In this document: positions 1-6,674 of the stretch, one piece after another | How the letters are laid out: the number at the start of each line of letters is the position of its first letter | Position numbering within the stretch: position 1 is the stretch's first letter | Assembly (NCBI GenBank): GCA_903923135.1 | Contig: CAIXWN010000203.1 | Span: forward strand, 1 to 42,275 | DNA: 42,275 nt | Source of the DNA: an uncultured Caulobacteraceae bacterium | GTDB taxonomy: Bacteria; Pseudomonadota; Alphaproteobacteria; Caulobacterales; Caulobacteraceae | Direction of reading: 5' to 3' | Made by a program: the position numbers and the translations under genes | Notes under the pieces: generated by a model | What the model was told of the DNA's origin: nothing | The model's database searches: none | What the model saw: the letters and a program-made list of their open reading frames with translations, nothing else

Positions 1-102
1 ATTTTCCAACGCTCGAAATTTTCCAATGAAATCAACAGCCCGAATTTTTGACGGTATGGCTGACGGGAAAAGCGAGGCGGCTGGACGGATTTTATAAATG
101 AA

Positions 103-124
103 AACAGACTCTTACGGGTCTGTT
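103..124 (-). terminator. Possible minus-strand intrinsic terminator
   Basis: Arms AACAGAC (103-109) and GTCTGTT (118-124) form a 7-bp stem with an 8-nt loop. Read on the minus strand the stem runs into TTTT-C-ATTT, resembling a rho-independent terminator for leftward transcription. The only candidate upstream reading frame (112-318) is weak, so what it would terminate is unclear. Confidence 0.3.
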
Positions 125-150
125 GAACAATTGAGTGGGAGTAGGGGATT

Positions 151-190
151 GGCGTGGTCGGGCGTAGTTTGGCGTAGAATATCGTAGAAA
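151..190. repeat. Four direct repeats with exact 10-bp period
   Basis: The four consecutive decamers at 151, 161, 171 and 181 read ggcgtggtcg, ggcgtagttt, ggcgtagaat and atcgtagaaa. The core CGTAG (CGTGG in the first) recurs at exactly 10-bp steps, so all copies face the same side of the helix. This is typical of binding sites for oligomeric proteins. It lies in a non-coding AT-rich stretch with no identified binding protein nearby. Confidence 0.55.
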
Positions 191-372
191 AAACAGTGGC
201 TTAGCGTCTCTTCCGTTGACGATATGAACTCGATGGTCAATCCGTGACGCGATTTTCTAAAGGTCTGAATTGTTTGAAGAAACAAATTTTGTCGCGCTTC
301 ATATGTCTCCACAGCCAAACCAATTGACGGTCATTCTGACGGTCTTTGAATTCGCCTGGGCGACGCCTCTCG

Positions 373-413
373 AAAATACCGTCAAAAAGCGTGGCAGGGT
401 CTGACGGTATTTT
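373..413. repeat. 12-bp perfect inverted repeat containing TGACGGTAT
   Basis: AAAATACCGTCA (373-384) and TGACGGTATTTT (402-413) are perfect reverse complements separated by 17 bp. The half-site TGACGGTAT also occurs alone at 49-57, and TGACGGT occurs at 325 and 337. This suggests repeated binding sites for one protein rather than a chance hairpin. Confidence 0.5.
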
Positions 414-453
414 TGTCAGGCTGGGGACCGCTTGATCTCAGGGTCCGACTTTG

Positions 454-511
454 CCGCTCGGGAAAATTCTTTCATCCGAGTCATCCCGAGCCGCTGATTT
501 TTCCCGATCGG
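454..511. repeat. 13-bp inverted repeat, one mismatch
   Basis: CCGCTCGGGAAAA (454-466) and TTTTCCCGATCGG (499-511) are reverse complements except at one position, with a 32-bp spacer. There is no T-tract in the expected place, so it is not an obvious terminator. It may be an operator, a recombination core or decayed mobile DNA. Confidence 0.4.
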
Positions 512-618
512 TAAAAATTGACGAGACGTGTTTGGTTCTAAAGGCAACCTTCTGGCCAGAGGCCTGGGCTAAGAAGCGACCCCGGATCACCGTTGAGACG
601 GTCAGCTGTAGGTAAACT

Positions 619-1554
619 TTAGGTCGACCGTCGATAGATTGCAGTGCCCACGGCTATGTCCTGAGCCGGCAGGCCCGTCAGGTCCACGACAGTTAATCCC
701 GCGCCTCCAGGTCGCGCGGAGTCCAAGACGTCCCCGAGGGTTCTCAAGCGCGCCTTGGGGATATCGCGCCCCTGGATTTCGCCATGGTCAAGGCAGTTGC
801 CGATGTCGTCACAGACGATCCAGTCTGCCAGGTCGATCACCGCAGACTCAAGCTCGCGCTTGCCCGGCGTGTCGGCGCCCATGGCGACGATCAGCCTGAC
901 CCGGCCCAGCTCGGTGACCTGTAACAACGGTGAGCGTGAGGGCGTGCATGTCACCAGGACGTCGCTGCGCGCCGCAACCTGCGCAGGACTGTCAACCGCT
1001 GTGGCGTTCAGACCGGCGGCCCGCAACTCATCGGCCAGGCGTTGGGCTGATGACAACGCTCGAGACCAGATCATGACGCTGGCGAGGCGGCAGTGCGCGC
1101 AAATCCAACGGGCCTGCAGAGCCGCCTGGGTCCCTGCACCGAGCACGCCCAGCACCTCCGCACCTCCGGGCATGAAGGCCTCGACGGCCAACGCTCCTGC
1201 GGCGGCGGTGCGTGTGTCCGTCAGCCTGCCCTCATCGGCAAGCAAGGCGAGTGGTGCGCCTGTCTGCGCGGACAGCACCAGCATCAGGCCATCGCTCGAG
1301 GCAAGGCCGCGGCGGGGATTGTCGTAGAAGCTGGTCGCCACCTTGATCACGAACAGGTCCGAAGCCTGGGCGCGGCCGAATTTGATGTGGCAGTCGCCCG
1401 GCGGGTCGGTGAAGCTCAGATGGCCGGGGGGCGGCGAGGTGACCCGACCCCGGGCATGGTCGATCAGGGCCTGCCGCACAGCTGGAATCACGAGGTCCGG
1501 CGTCGCCATCGCCCGGATGGCGTCCGGGCCGACGACCCGCAGGGGCTCACGCAT
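619..1554 (-). CDS. Ornithine cyclodeaminase / mu-crystallin family protein
   Basis: A 311-aa NAD(P)-dependent enzyme of the OCD/mu-crystallin superfamily, which includes ornithine cyclodeaminase, anabolic L-arginine dehydrogenase (DauB), ketimine reductases and SbnB. Visible family marks are HIKFG (about 56-60), a VIKVATSFYDNP stretch (69-80), LTDTRTAA (111-118) and the Rossmann loop GVLGAGTQA (136-144). Length is normal for the family. I chose the ATG at 1554 because it matches the family N-terminus and overlaps the upstream aminotransferase stop by 8 bp, indicating translational coupling. It is last in a regulator-aminotransferase-OCD operon, so its substrate is probably a keto/imino acid linked to that aminotransferase. 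The superfamily is too diverse to name the substrate. Confidence 0.9.
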   Translation of the reverse strand: MREPLRVVGPDAIRAMATPDLVIPAVRQALIDHARGRVTSPPPGHLSFTDPPGDCHIKFGRAQASDLFVIKVATSFYDNPRRGLASSDGLMLVLSAQTGAPLALLADEGRLTDTRTAAAGALAVEAFMPGGAEVLGVLGAGTQAALQARWICAHCRLASVMIWSRALSSAQRLADELRAAGLNATAVDSPAQVAARSDVLVTCTPSRSPLLQVTELGRVRLIVAMGADTPGKRELESAVIDLADWIVCDDIGNCLDHGEIQGRDIPKARLRTLGDVLDSARPGGAGLTVVDLTGLPAQDIAVGTAIYRRST

Positions 1555-2683
1555 AGTTCTGCAACAGATGGGCGCGCATGGCCGCCAGGCCTTCATCGAT
1601 GTGATTGCGGCCATAACCCATGCGAAAGCGGTCGGTCGGCGTGGCCGTCAGGGCCGACGCGTAGACGGAGGGTGGCAGGACCACGACGCCGGCCTCTTCG
1701 ACCAGGCGCCGGGCAAACGCCTCCACTCCGTCCGCGCCCTTGTAGCGCGGGTAGATGACAATGCCCCCGTCGGGAACATAGCTTTCGAACAGGTGCGGAA
1801 ACTCGCTCAGGAAGGCCTGAGTCTTGGCCAGACCGGCGCGCGCGATGGCGCGGGTGCGGTCCAGGATCACGTCGGCGCCCCGCAGGGCCGCAACAGCCAG
1901 CCGCTCGCTGGCACCGCTGTTGCAGATCGAGAGGTAATGCTTGTAGCGGACCATGCGCTCGAGCAGGTCCCGGTCGTGGCTGGCGATCCAGCCAATGCGC
2001 AGGCCAGGGAGCCCATAGGCCTTGGACATGACGTTCAGGGATACGCCGCGTTCGTATGCGTCAAACGCCTGGGGCAACCGGATCGCCGGGTCGCGCTCGA
2101 TCAGGCGGTAGACTTCATCGGAGAACAGCCAGATGCCGTGGCGGCGGCAGAGATCGACCAGGGCGTCAAAGCGGTCGCGCTCGAGGATCTTGCCCGTCGG
2201 ATTGTGGGGGAAGTTGACCGAGATGACCCGAGTATTGGGTCGGATCGCGGCGGCGACCCTATCAATGTCCAGGGTCCAGTTATGTTCGGCCTCCAGTGGC
2301 ACACCGGTGACGTCGCAGATCGACAAGGGCAGGCTCTCGGCCGACTGGTAGTTTGGGGTGACGACGATGGCGTGAGCGCTCGCATCCAGCAGCACGCGAT
2401 AGAAGGCGTAGAGCCCTTCCTCAGCTCCAGCAAAACAGAGCACATCCTCCGGAGCGGCGGTGTCATAGGTCGCAGCGATCGCTTCGCGAAGGTCTTGCGC
2501 CCCGTAGGGCTGGGTGTAGCTCAGTGGCTCGTCCAGAAATCGGTCCACCGCTCCCGGTCCGGCCAGCGCCAGGACGTCTCGGATGGTGATCGACTGCGCA
2601 TCGGACGCCGTCATGTGATAGCGAGAGCCAAACTCCCATTTCCCTAGATAGGTTTCGAGGCGGAACTCCGGCAGGGTGTTCAT
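1547..2683 (-). CDS. Class I/II PLP-dependent aminotransferase
   Basis: A 378-aa fold-type I aminotransferase, full length. It shows the NPTG motif (N161), the DEVY segment (about 189-192) and the PLP-lysine context SKAYGLPGLR (K221), followed by the Arg-containing IGW segment. It should transfer an amino group between an amino acid and a 2-oxo acid in the cytoplasm. The substrate cannot be read from sequence. Its ATG overlaps the stop of the upstream regulator by 4 bp (ATGA), and its stop overlaps the start of the OCD-family gene by 8 bp, so the three genes form one tightly coupled unit. Partnership with an OCD-type reductase and a DauR-like regulator hints at conversion of a cationic or non-standard amino acid (inference). 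Confidence 0.92.
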   Translation of the reverse strand: MNTLPEFRLETYLGKWEFGSRYHMTASDAQSITIRDVLALAGPGAVDRFLDEPLSYTQPYGAQDLREAIAATYDTAAPEDVLCFAGAEEGLYAFYRVLLDASAHAIVVTPNYQSAESLPLSICDVTGVPLEAEHNWTLDIDRVAAAIRPNTRVISVNFPHNPTGKILERDRFDALVDLCRRHGIWLFSDEVYRLIERDPAIRLPQAFDAYERGVSLNVMSKAYGLPGLRIGWIASHDRDLLERMVRYKHYLSICNSGASERLAVAALRGADVILDRTRAIARAGLAKTQAFLSEFPHLFESYVPDGGIVIYPRYKGADGVEAFARRLVEEAGVVVLPPSVYASALTATPTDRFRMGYGRNHIDEGLAAMRAHLLQNYA

Positions 2684-3303
2684 CTTTCTAGACTCCGTGC
2701 GGCGGCGAGGCGTTTGTAAAGCGTGGCCCGCGAGACCCCGAGCGCCGAGGCGATATGGTCTGCGGCCTTGCGGATCGAAAAGAAGTTGCGGGCGTCAAGG
2801 GACGCCGCAAGTTCGACGTGGTCCGCCGTCGTGAGCCCACCTAGAGACGCGTTGCGGGTCGCCAGGAAGCGCGCGATCTCTGCATTGATCTGTTCGCGCC
2901 AGTCGGCCGGGAACAATTGCTCGACGCGGGTCGGTGCGTCAGGCGGAACGGACATCAGCCGCTCCAGAACGCTCCGCGCCGCCGAAAGGGCCGAGACGTC
3001 GAGATTGATGCAGAACAGGCCTGCCGGACGACCATCCTGACCCATGATCGTCGCCGAGACAGACTTGAGCTCTCGTCCGTCGAAATTTGACTTCGCATAC
3101 GGGCCGATCACACCGCCGTCGAATGGCTTGAGATCGGCAATGTCGTTCAGCGATGGATCGCCCACCCGGCGTCGGGAAAAGGCGCCGGCCATGTGCAGGA
3201 TGCGATCGGAATCGAGGTCGTGCACCACCACCTCGGCCTGCGGTTGAAGCAACGCGGCTACGGCGTCGGCGATGACAAAATAGGGGGTGGGATTCCAGCG
3301 CAT
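2680..3303 (-). CDS. YheO/DauR-type PAS-HTH transcriptional regulator
   Basis: A 207-aa protein with an N-terminal PAS-like YheO domain (roughly 1-115; includes the VVHDLDSDRILHMAG and INLDVSAL-type segments) and a C-terminal DauR-like helix-turn-helix (roughly 155-205, ending in ALGVSRATLYKRL). In Pseudomonas aeruginosa DauR represses the dauBAR D-arginine operon, which includes an OCD-family gene. Here the regulator heads an operon with an aminotransferase and an OCD-family gene, so local control of amino-acid metabolism is likely. No Shine-Dalgarno is visible before the ATG at 3303. A TTGACA box lies 29 bp upstream, suggesting a leaderless mRNA. Confidence 0.88.
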   Translation of the reverse strand: MRWNPTPYFVIADAVAALLQPQAEVVVHDLDSDRILHMAGAFSRRRVGDPSLNDIADLKPFDGGVIGPYAKSNFDGRELKSVSATIMGQDGRPAGLFCINLDVSALSAARSVLERLMSVPPDAPTRVEQLFPADWREQINAEIARFLATRNASLGGLTTADHVELAASLDARNFFSIRKAADHIASALGVSRATLYKRLAAARSLER

Positions 3304-3346
3304 TTGGATCGGTAGTCGCGGATAGACAAATTGTCAATGTCAGACA
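3304..3346 (-). promoter_or_regulatory. Promoter/operator of the DauR-like operon
   Basis: On the minus strand a perfect -35 TTGACA (3337-3332) is followed about 16 nt later by CTACCGATC (3315-3307), a weak match to the Caulobacter-type -10 GCTANAWC. This would place the transcription start at or next to the ATG. The palindrome GACAAATTGTC (3325-3335) overlaps the -35, and a second small palindrome TGTCAGACA (3338-3346) abuts it. Both are good candidates for autoregulatory binding. Confidence 0.4.
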
Positions 3347-3449
3347 TATCGTCTCGATCGCTGATGAGATGGTGTCTCCTAGCACCACGTCCTCGCGAAT
3401 GACTGCCGAGCGCAGGCCAATTCCTTCGGCAAGCCACGTCGCTCGGTTA

Positions 3450-3746
3450 TCAGCCGCCGTCGGATTGCGGTGTCCAAGGCCTTCCTGGCTGGCGAGGGCC
3501 CTGTCGGGCCAGCAGGGACACGGGGTTGAACGTGTCCAGCCGCCGGGGCGCCCCGTGAGGCGGGGCTGTCACCATACCGGCGAGATCGGCGACGGCGGAG
3601 ATGGCGGTGGGCCGAACGACGCGCAGTCTCAGCCCATCGCCGTCTTCGATCACTTCGACCGTCAAGCCGGCGCCCCTGTGCAGGCGCCGAGGCAGGGCGG
3701 CGGGAAGAACGATCTGACCCTTCGACGATACGGTCACCGTGGACAT
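3450..3746 (-). CDS. AbrB/MazE/SpoVT-family antitoxin, apparently without toxin
   Basis: A 98-aa protein whose first 45 residues form a SpoVT/AbrB swapped-hairpin DNA-binding domain (MSTVTVSSKGQIVLPAAL start, then RRLHRGAGLTVEVIEDG and LRLRVV). The C-terminal NPVSLLARQG resembles the toxin-binding tail of VapB-type antitoxins. After that the tail (rich in P, R and Q) looks unlike the family and may be read-through from a mutated end. A CTGGAG ribosome site lies about 7 nt before the ATG. Only 146 bp separate its stop from the start of the next gene, with no PIN-toxin frame, so this is an orphan or a remnant of a lost toxin-antitoxin pair. Confidence 0.8.
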   Translation of the reverse strand: MSTVTVSSKGQIVLPAALPRRLHRGAGLTVEVIEDGDGLRLRVVRPTAISAVADLAGMVTAPPHGAPRRLDTFNPVSLLARQGPRQPGRPWTPQSDGG

Positions 3747-4260
3747 CGGTGGAACTCCAGGAATTGAGGCGTGAACCTTTGGACGGCTTACCTTGCGGTC
3801 ACTCGGTGCGCGTGAAGTAATCCGGGCCTAAGCGGCGTGAGCGGCGACGAGCCTATGGCGGAGAGGGAGGTGGGAGAGGGCTGGGAGCTCTTCGGGAGGT
3901 GCAGGGGCGATCTCGGGGCGCTGTCTGGGCGATTCTTGGGAGTCGGCGGGGAGTTCGTTGGGAGTCCGCGGGGCGCTTTCGGGCGCTGGGCGGAGCGCCC
4001 GCCAGGTCGCGATATTCCAAATGTCGCTGAAATTCTTGATGTTTCATTGACCCATCCCGCTTCGCCGCGACCGCCAGAGGAGCCGGCGGTCCCACCGCCT
4101 CCCAAGCATGGCCGCGCGGGAGGCGTTCAGGGGAGGGGCGCCGGACATACCGCCGCCCGTTCACAATGAGAAAGAACTCGATGAAAGTCGCATTTTGCAA
4201 TATTTCGGGGCGCGCGTCAATTGTTTGACGGCGACGGACCCGGCGCCTAGCCTGCCGAAC
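3747..4260. other. Non-coding interval with G-rich tandem repeat and hairpin
   Basis: No gene I can support. It contains two imperfect tandem copies of a 22-24 bp G-rich unit (3936-3957 and 3958-3981, each starting TTGGGAGTC) and an 8-bp stem CGGGCGCT/AGCGCCCG (3980-3987 with 3994-4001). Near its right end is a candidate promoter for the PIG-L gene. An open frame across 3837-4169 is low-complexity and unconvincing. Confidence 0.5.
4225..4251 (+). promoter_or_regulatory. Candidate promoter of the PIG-L/ceramidase-like operon
   Basis: TTGACG (4225-4230) is a perfect Caulobacter housekeeping -35. Fifteen bases later CCTAGC (4246-4251) is only a poor -10. The predicted start of transcription would fall at the ATG (4261). 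No Shine-Dalgarno precedes that ATG, consistent with a leaderless message. Confidence 0.3.
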
Positions 4261-5109
4261 ATGACCGAGCCCACCGTGATCTCGCCTGGCGAAGGGCGGA
4301 CCATCCTGCTGGTGGTGGCGCATGCGGACGACCCGGCGCTGTTTCTGGGCGGAACCCTGATCCGCTGGGCCGACGCCGGCTGGCGCGTCGTGTGCGTGCG
4401 GGTCACGGACGATCGTTGGGATTCCTTCGGCCCCGATGAAGCCGAGACTATCGCCGCCAACGCCGCTGAATTCCGCGAGTCGGCGGCGCGACTGGGCCTT
4501 GCGGAGATCGTGGAGCTGGGCTGGGCCACCGATGTATTAGGCGACGCCAGCGAGGTCGCGCTGCGGGAGGCGGTGATCCGGCAGATCCGCCGCTGCCGGC
4601 CCTATGCCCTGGTGTCGTTCGATCCCTACGCCATGTGGGGCGAGGACAATCAGGACCACATCAAGCTGGCGGCGGCGGTGGACGAAGCCTTCTGGACAAG
4701 CCAGTTCCCGCTGCACCATCCTGAGCACCTGGCCGAGGGGCTGGCGCCGCACGGGTGTTTCGAGCGCTGGTATTTCGGCCGGACGGTGACGCGGGTCACC
4801 GACGTCGTCGACATTGCGGACGTGCTGGATCGCAAGCTCGCCGCGGCCCTCTGTCACCGCACGATGATGGGCAACTATGTCAACCAGCTGCGCCTGCAGG
4901 CGCGCACGGGCGGATGGAGCCTGCCGATGCTCGACGCGATCGCCGCCGGCGGCGACCTGGACGAGTTCATGGCGATGCTTGTCCGCGGGGGCGCGCGCCA
5001 GGTGGGGGAGCGCCACGGCCTCGGCCCCGCGGAGGAGTTTCGGGTGGTGCGGTTCGGCGGGCTCGAAGGTCTGCTGGAACGGTTTGGCCGCCGGCTGGAG
5101 GCGGGCTGA
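4261..5109 (+). CDS. PIG-L (LmbE-like) family deacetylase
   Basis: A 282-aa zinc-dependent N-deacetylase of the PIG-L/LmbE family, which removes acetyl or acyl groups from GlcNAc-type or related amides. The N-terminal signature is AHADD, where most members have AHPDD, followed by ALFLGGTLIRWADAGWRV and VRVTDDRW. SFDPYAMWGEDNQDH carries the later Asp/His metal-site residues (a typical family ending is HPDH). I chose the ATG at 4261 because conserved sequence begins just after it; extending upstream adds non-conserved residues. Its TGA overlaps the next ATG by one base (TGATG), so it is co-translated with a ceramidase-like hydrolase. Substrate unknown. Confidence 0.88.
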   Translation: MTEPTVISPGEGRTILLVVAHADDPALFLGGTLIRWADAGWRVVCVRVTDDRWDSFGPDEAETIAANAAEFRESAARLGLAEIVELGWATDVLGDASEVALREAVIRQIRRCRPYALVSFDPYAMWGEDNQDHIKLAAAVDEAFWTSQFPLHHPEHLAEGLAPHGCFERWYFGRTVTRVTDVVDIADVLDRKLAAALCHRTMMGNYVNQLRLQARTGGWSLPMLDAIAAGGDLDEFMAMLVRGGARQVGERHGLGPAEEFRVVRFGGLEGLLERFGRRLEAG

Positions 5110-6515
5110 TGACCTCGAACTCGAAGATCGGTGTCGCGGTTTGCGACATCACGCCAGCCGGGCCAGTGATGCTGGCCGGTTTCGGCCAGAGGGTGAGCCC
5201 AAGCGAAGGCGTGCTCGATCCGATCTTCGCCAAGGCCCTGTGGCTGGAGGCCGGGACGACACGCCTCGCCTTCATCACCACCGATCTGCTGTGCGTCCCC
5301 GGGCCGCTGGCCGCGGCTGTTACCCAAGCGGCGGGCGCGCAGCTTGGGCTGACGCCTGCGGAGATCTGCCTGACGGCCTCGCATACCCATTCCGGACCCG
5401 CGCCCTACGACGCCGGCGACGGCGCCACGGGTGTGGCCGCCTACGTCGCGTTCCTTGAGGCGGCGCTGGTCGAGCTGGTGGCGGCCGCCCGGGCCGCCGC
5501 CCGGCCGGCCCGGGTCTCCACAGCCGTTGGCGCGGCGGATCTGTTTTTCAATCGTCGAACGCGGGGCCGGCCCAACCGGGTTGACCCTCGTGTGCCGGTC
5601 ATCGTCGTCGAGGATGCCGAGACCGGGGCGACGCGCGCGCTGCTGTTCGGCGCGGGCTGCCATCCGGTCACGCTCGGCTGGGACAATCCGCTGGTGAGCG
5701 CCGACTTTCCCGGCGTCGCCCAGAGGGTGATCGAGGCGGCCCTGCCCGGGGCGGTGGCGCTGTTTTTCAACACGACCGAGGGCAATGTGATTCCGATCAC
5801 CAGTCCCGATCGCGACGCCCTCGATCCGCGCGGTTATTGCGGCGGCGGCCCCGCCGACACCCGATGGATGGGCGAGGCCCTGGCCGAGGCCGTGCTGGCC
5901 GCGCATGCGCACCGCGGCCCGCCACGCGAGCTTTCGCTTCGCACGGCGCGACAGACCCTTTCGGTGCTCCCCAACGCTGGCGCCGGCGACCCTGTCCAGG
6001 TCGCCGCCGATCTCGCCGAAAGCCATCGCGTCCTGGCGGAATATCTTGGCGACGACCTGGGCCGGGCCCTGCCGCCAGGACCGCTCTGGTCGCTGGCCAG
6101 CGCCGCGGTGATCCGGCTCGATCTGGATGAAGAGGACATGCGCCGGCTGATGATCGCCTGCTGTCGCTGCCTCGGCCTGACCGCGCGGCTGGCCCGGCCA
6201 GGTCCGCCCCGGCCCTTGGCCGTGCCGATCCAGGTGATCTCGCTCAATGGCCACGATCTTGTGACCCTGCCAGGCGAGGTGCTGGTGGAGGTCGGCGAGG
6301 CCTGGCGGGATGTCGCGGGCCACGACCGGGCCTTCGTTGTCGGTCTCGCCAACGGCCACTTCCGCTACCTGCCTCTGGCCGCGCAACATGCCGAGCCGCA
6401 GGCCGATCAGCGGTACGAGACGGTCACGGCCGGTCTCACGCCCGGCGGCGTCGACCTGGCCGTCGCCGCCGCCGGTGAGATGCTCGAGCTCATGCAGGGC
6501 GCTGCGCCGGGGTGA
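5109..6515 (+). CDS. Neutral/alkaline ceramidase N-terminal-domain-like hydrolase
   Basis: A 468-aa protein resembling the N-terminal domain of neutral/alkaline non-lysosomal ceramidases (amidohydrolases acting on N-acyl sphingoid bases). Recognisable segments are an N-terminal GVAVCDITPAGPVMLAGFG, the metal-site SHTHSGP, and GCHPVTLGW followed by VSADFPG. In classical ceramidases an NxGDVSPN segment carries the catalytic Ser; the equivalent here reads TEGNVIP, lacking that Ser. No signal peptide is visible, unlike secreted ceramidases, and the C-terminal Ig-like domain is absent. It is probably a related hydrolase with another substrate. Start ATG overlaps the PIG-L stop (TGATG), so the two enzymes likely act in one pathway. 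Confidence 0.82.
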   Translation: MTSNSKIGVAVCDITPAGPVMLAGFGQRVSPSEGVLDPIFAKALWLEAGTTRLAFITTDLLCVPGPLAAAVTQAAGAQLGLTPAEICLTASHTHSGPAPYDAGDGATGVAAYVAFLEAALVELVAAARAAARPARVSTAVGAADLFFNRRTRGRPNRVDPRVPVIVVEDAETGATRALLFGAGCHPVTLGWDNPLVSADFPGVAQRVIEAALPGAVALFFNTTEGNVIPITSPDRDALDPRGYCGGGPADTRWMGEALAEAVLAAHAHRGPPRELSLRTARQTLSVLPNAGAGDPVQVAADLAESHRVLAEYLGDDLGRALPPGPLWSLASAAVIRLDLDEEDMRRLMIACCRCLGLTARLARPGPPRPLAVPIQVISLNGHDLVTLPGEVLVEVGEAWRDVAGHDRAFVVGLANGHFRYLPLAAQHAEPQADQRYETVTAGLTPGGVDLAVAAAGEMLELMQGAAPG

Positions 6516-6674
6516 TGTGAGGGGCTGAGTTCGCCTGGCTGTCCTCCCGTTCGACACGGACGCCGCCGTTCACGCGGCCTCGATTGCGGCCAATCTGTCG
6601 CAACTGGCGTCGCGGCGAAGGTTTCCTATATGCGGCGCGACGGCGTTGGGCGCCGGATCACGGAGACGATCACA

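Larger units (their letters stand above)
1..618. other. AT-richer, repeat-rich non-coding edge region
   Basis: No convincing gene. The stretch is visibly AT-richer than everything to its right. It contains four 10-bp-phased repeats (151-190), the word TGACGGT at 49, 325, 337 and 402 and its complement at 378-384, a 12-bp perfect inverted repeat (373-384 with 402-413), a 13-bp inverted repeat with one mismatch (454-466 with 499-511), a hairpin (103-124), and a 9-bp direct repeat at 1-9 and 18-26. This looks like the margin of an acquired element or a protein-binding locus. No integrase, transposase or tRNA is visible to define it. Confidence 0.5.

Noticed and set aside
112-318. 68-codon minus-strand frame in the AT-rich edge
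   Set aside because: Start is TTG with no ribosome site, the product resembles nothing I know, and it runs across the 10-bp-phased repeats. The hairpin at its end is the only point in favour.
3837-4169. 110-codon plus-strand frame
   Set aside because: Low-complexity G/P/R-rich translation crossing the tandem repeat; no ribosome site and no family resemblance.
4875-6557. 560-codon minus-strand frame opposite the PIG-L/ceramidase genes
   Set aside because: Antisense shadow of two well-supported genes; no domain visible.
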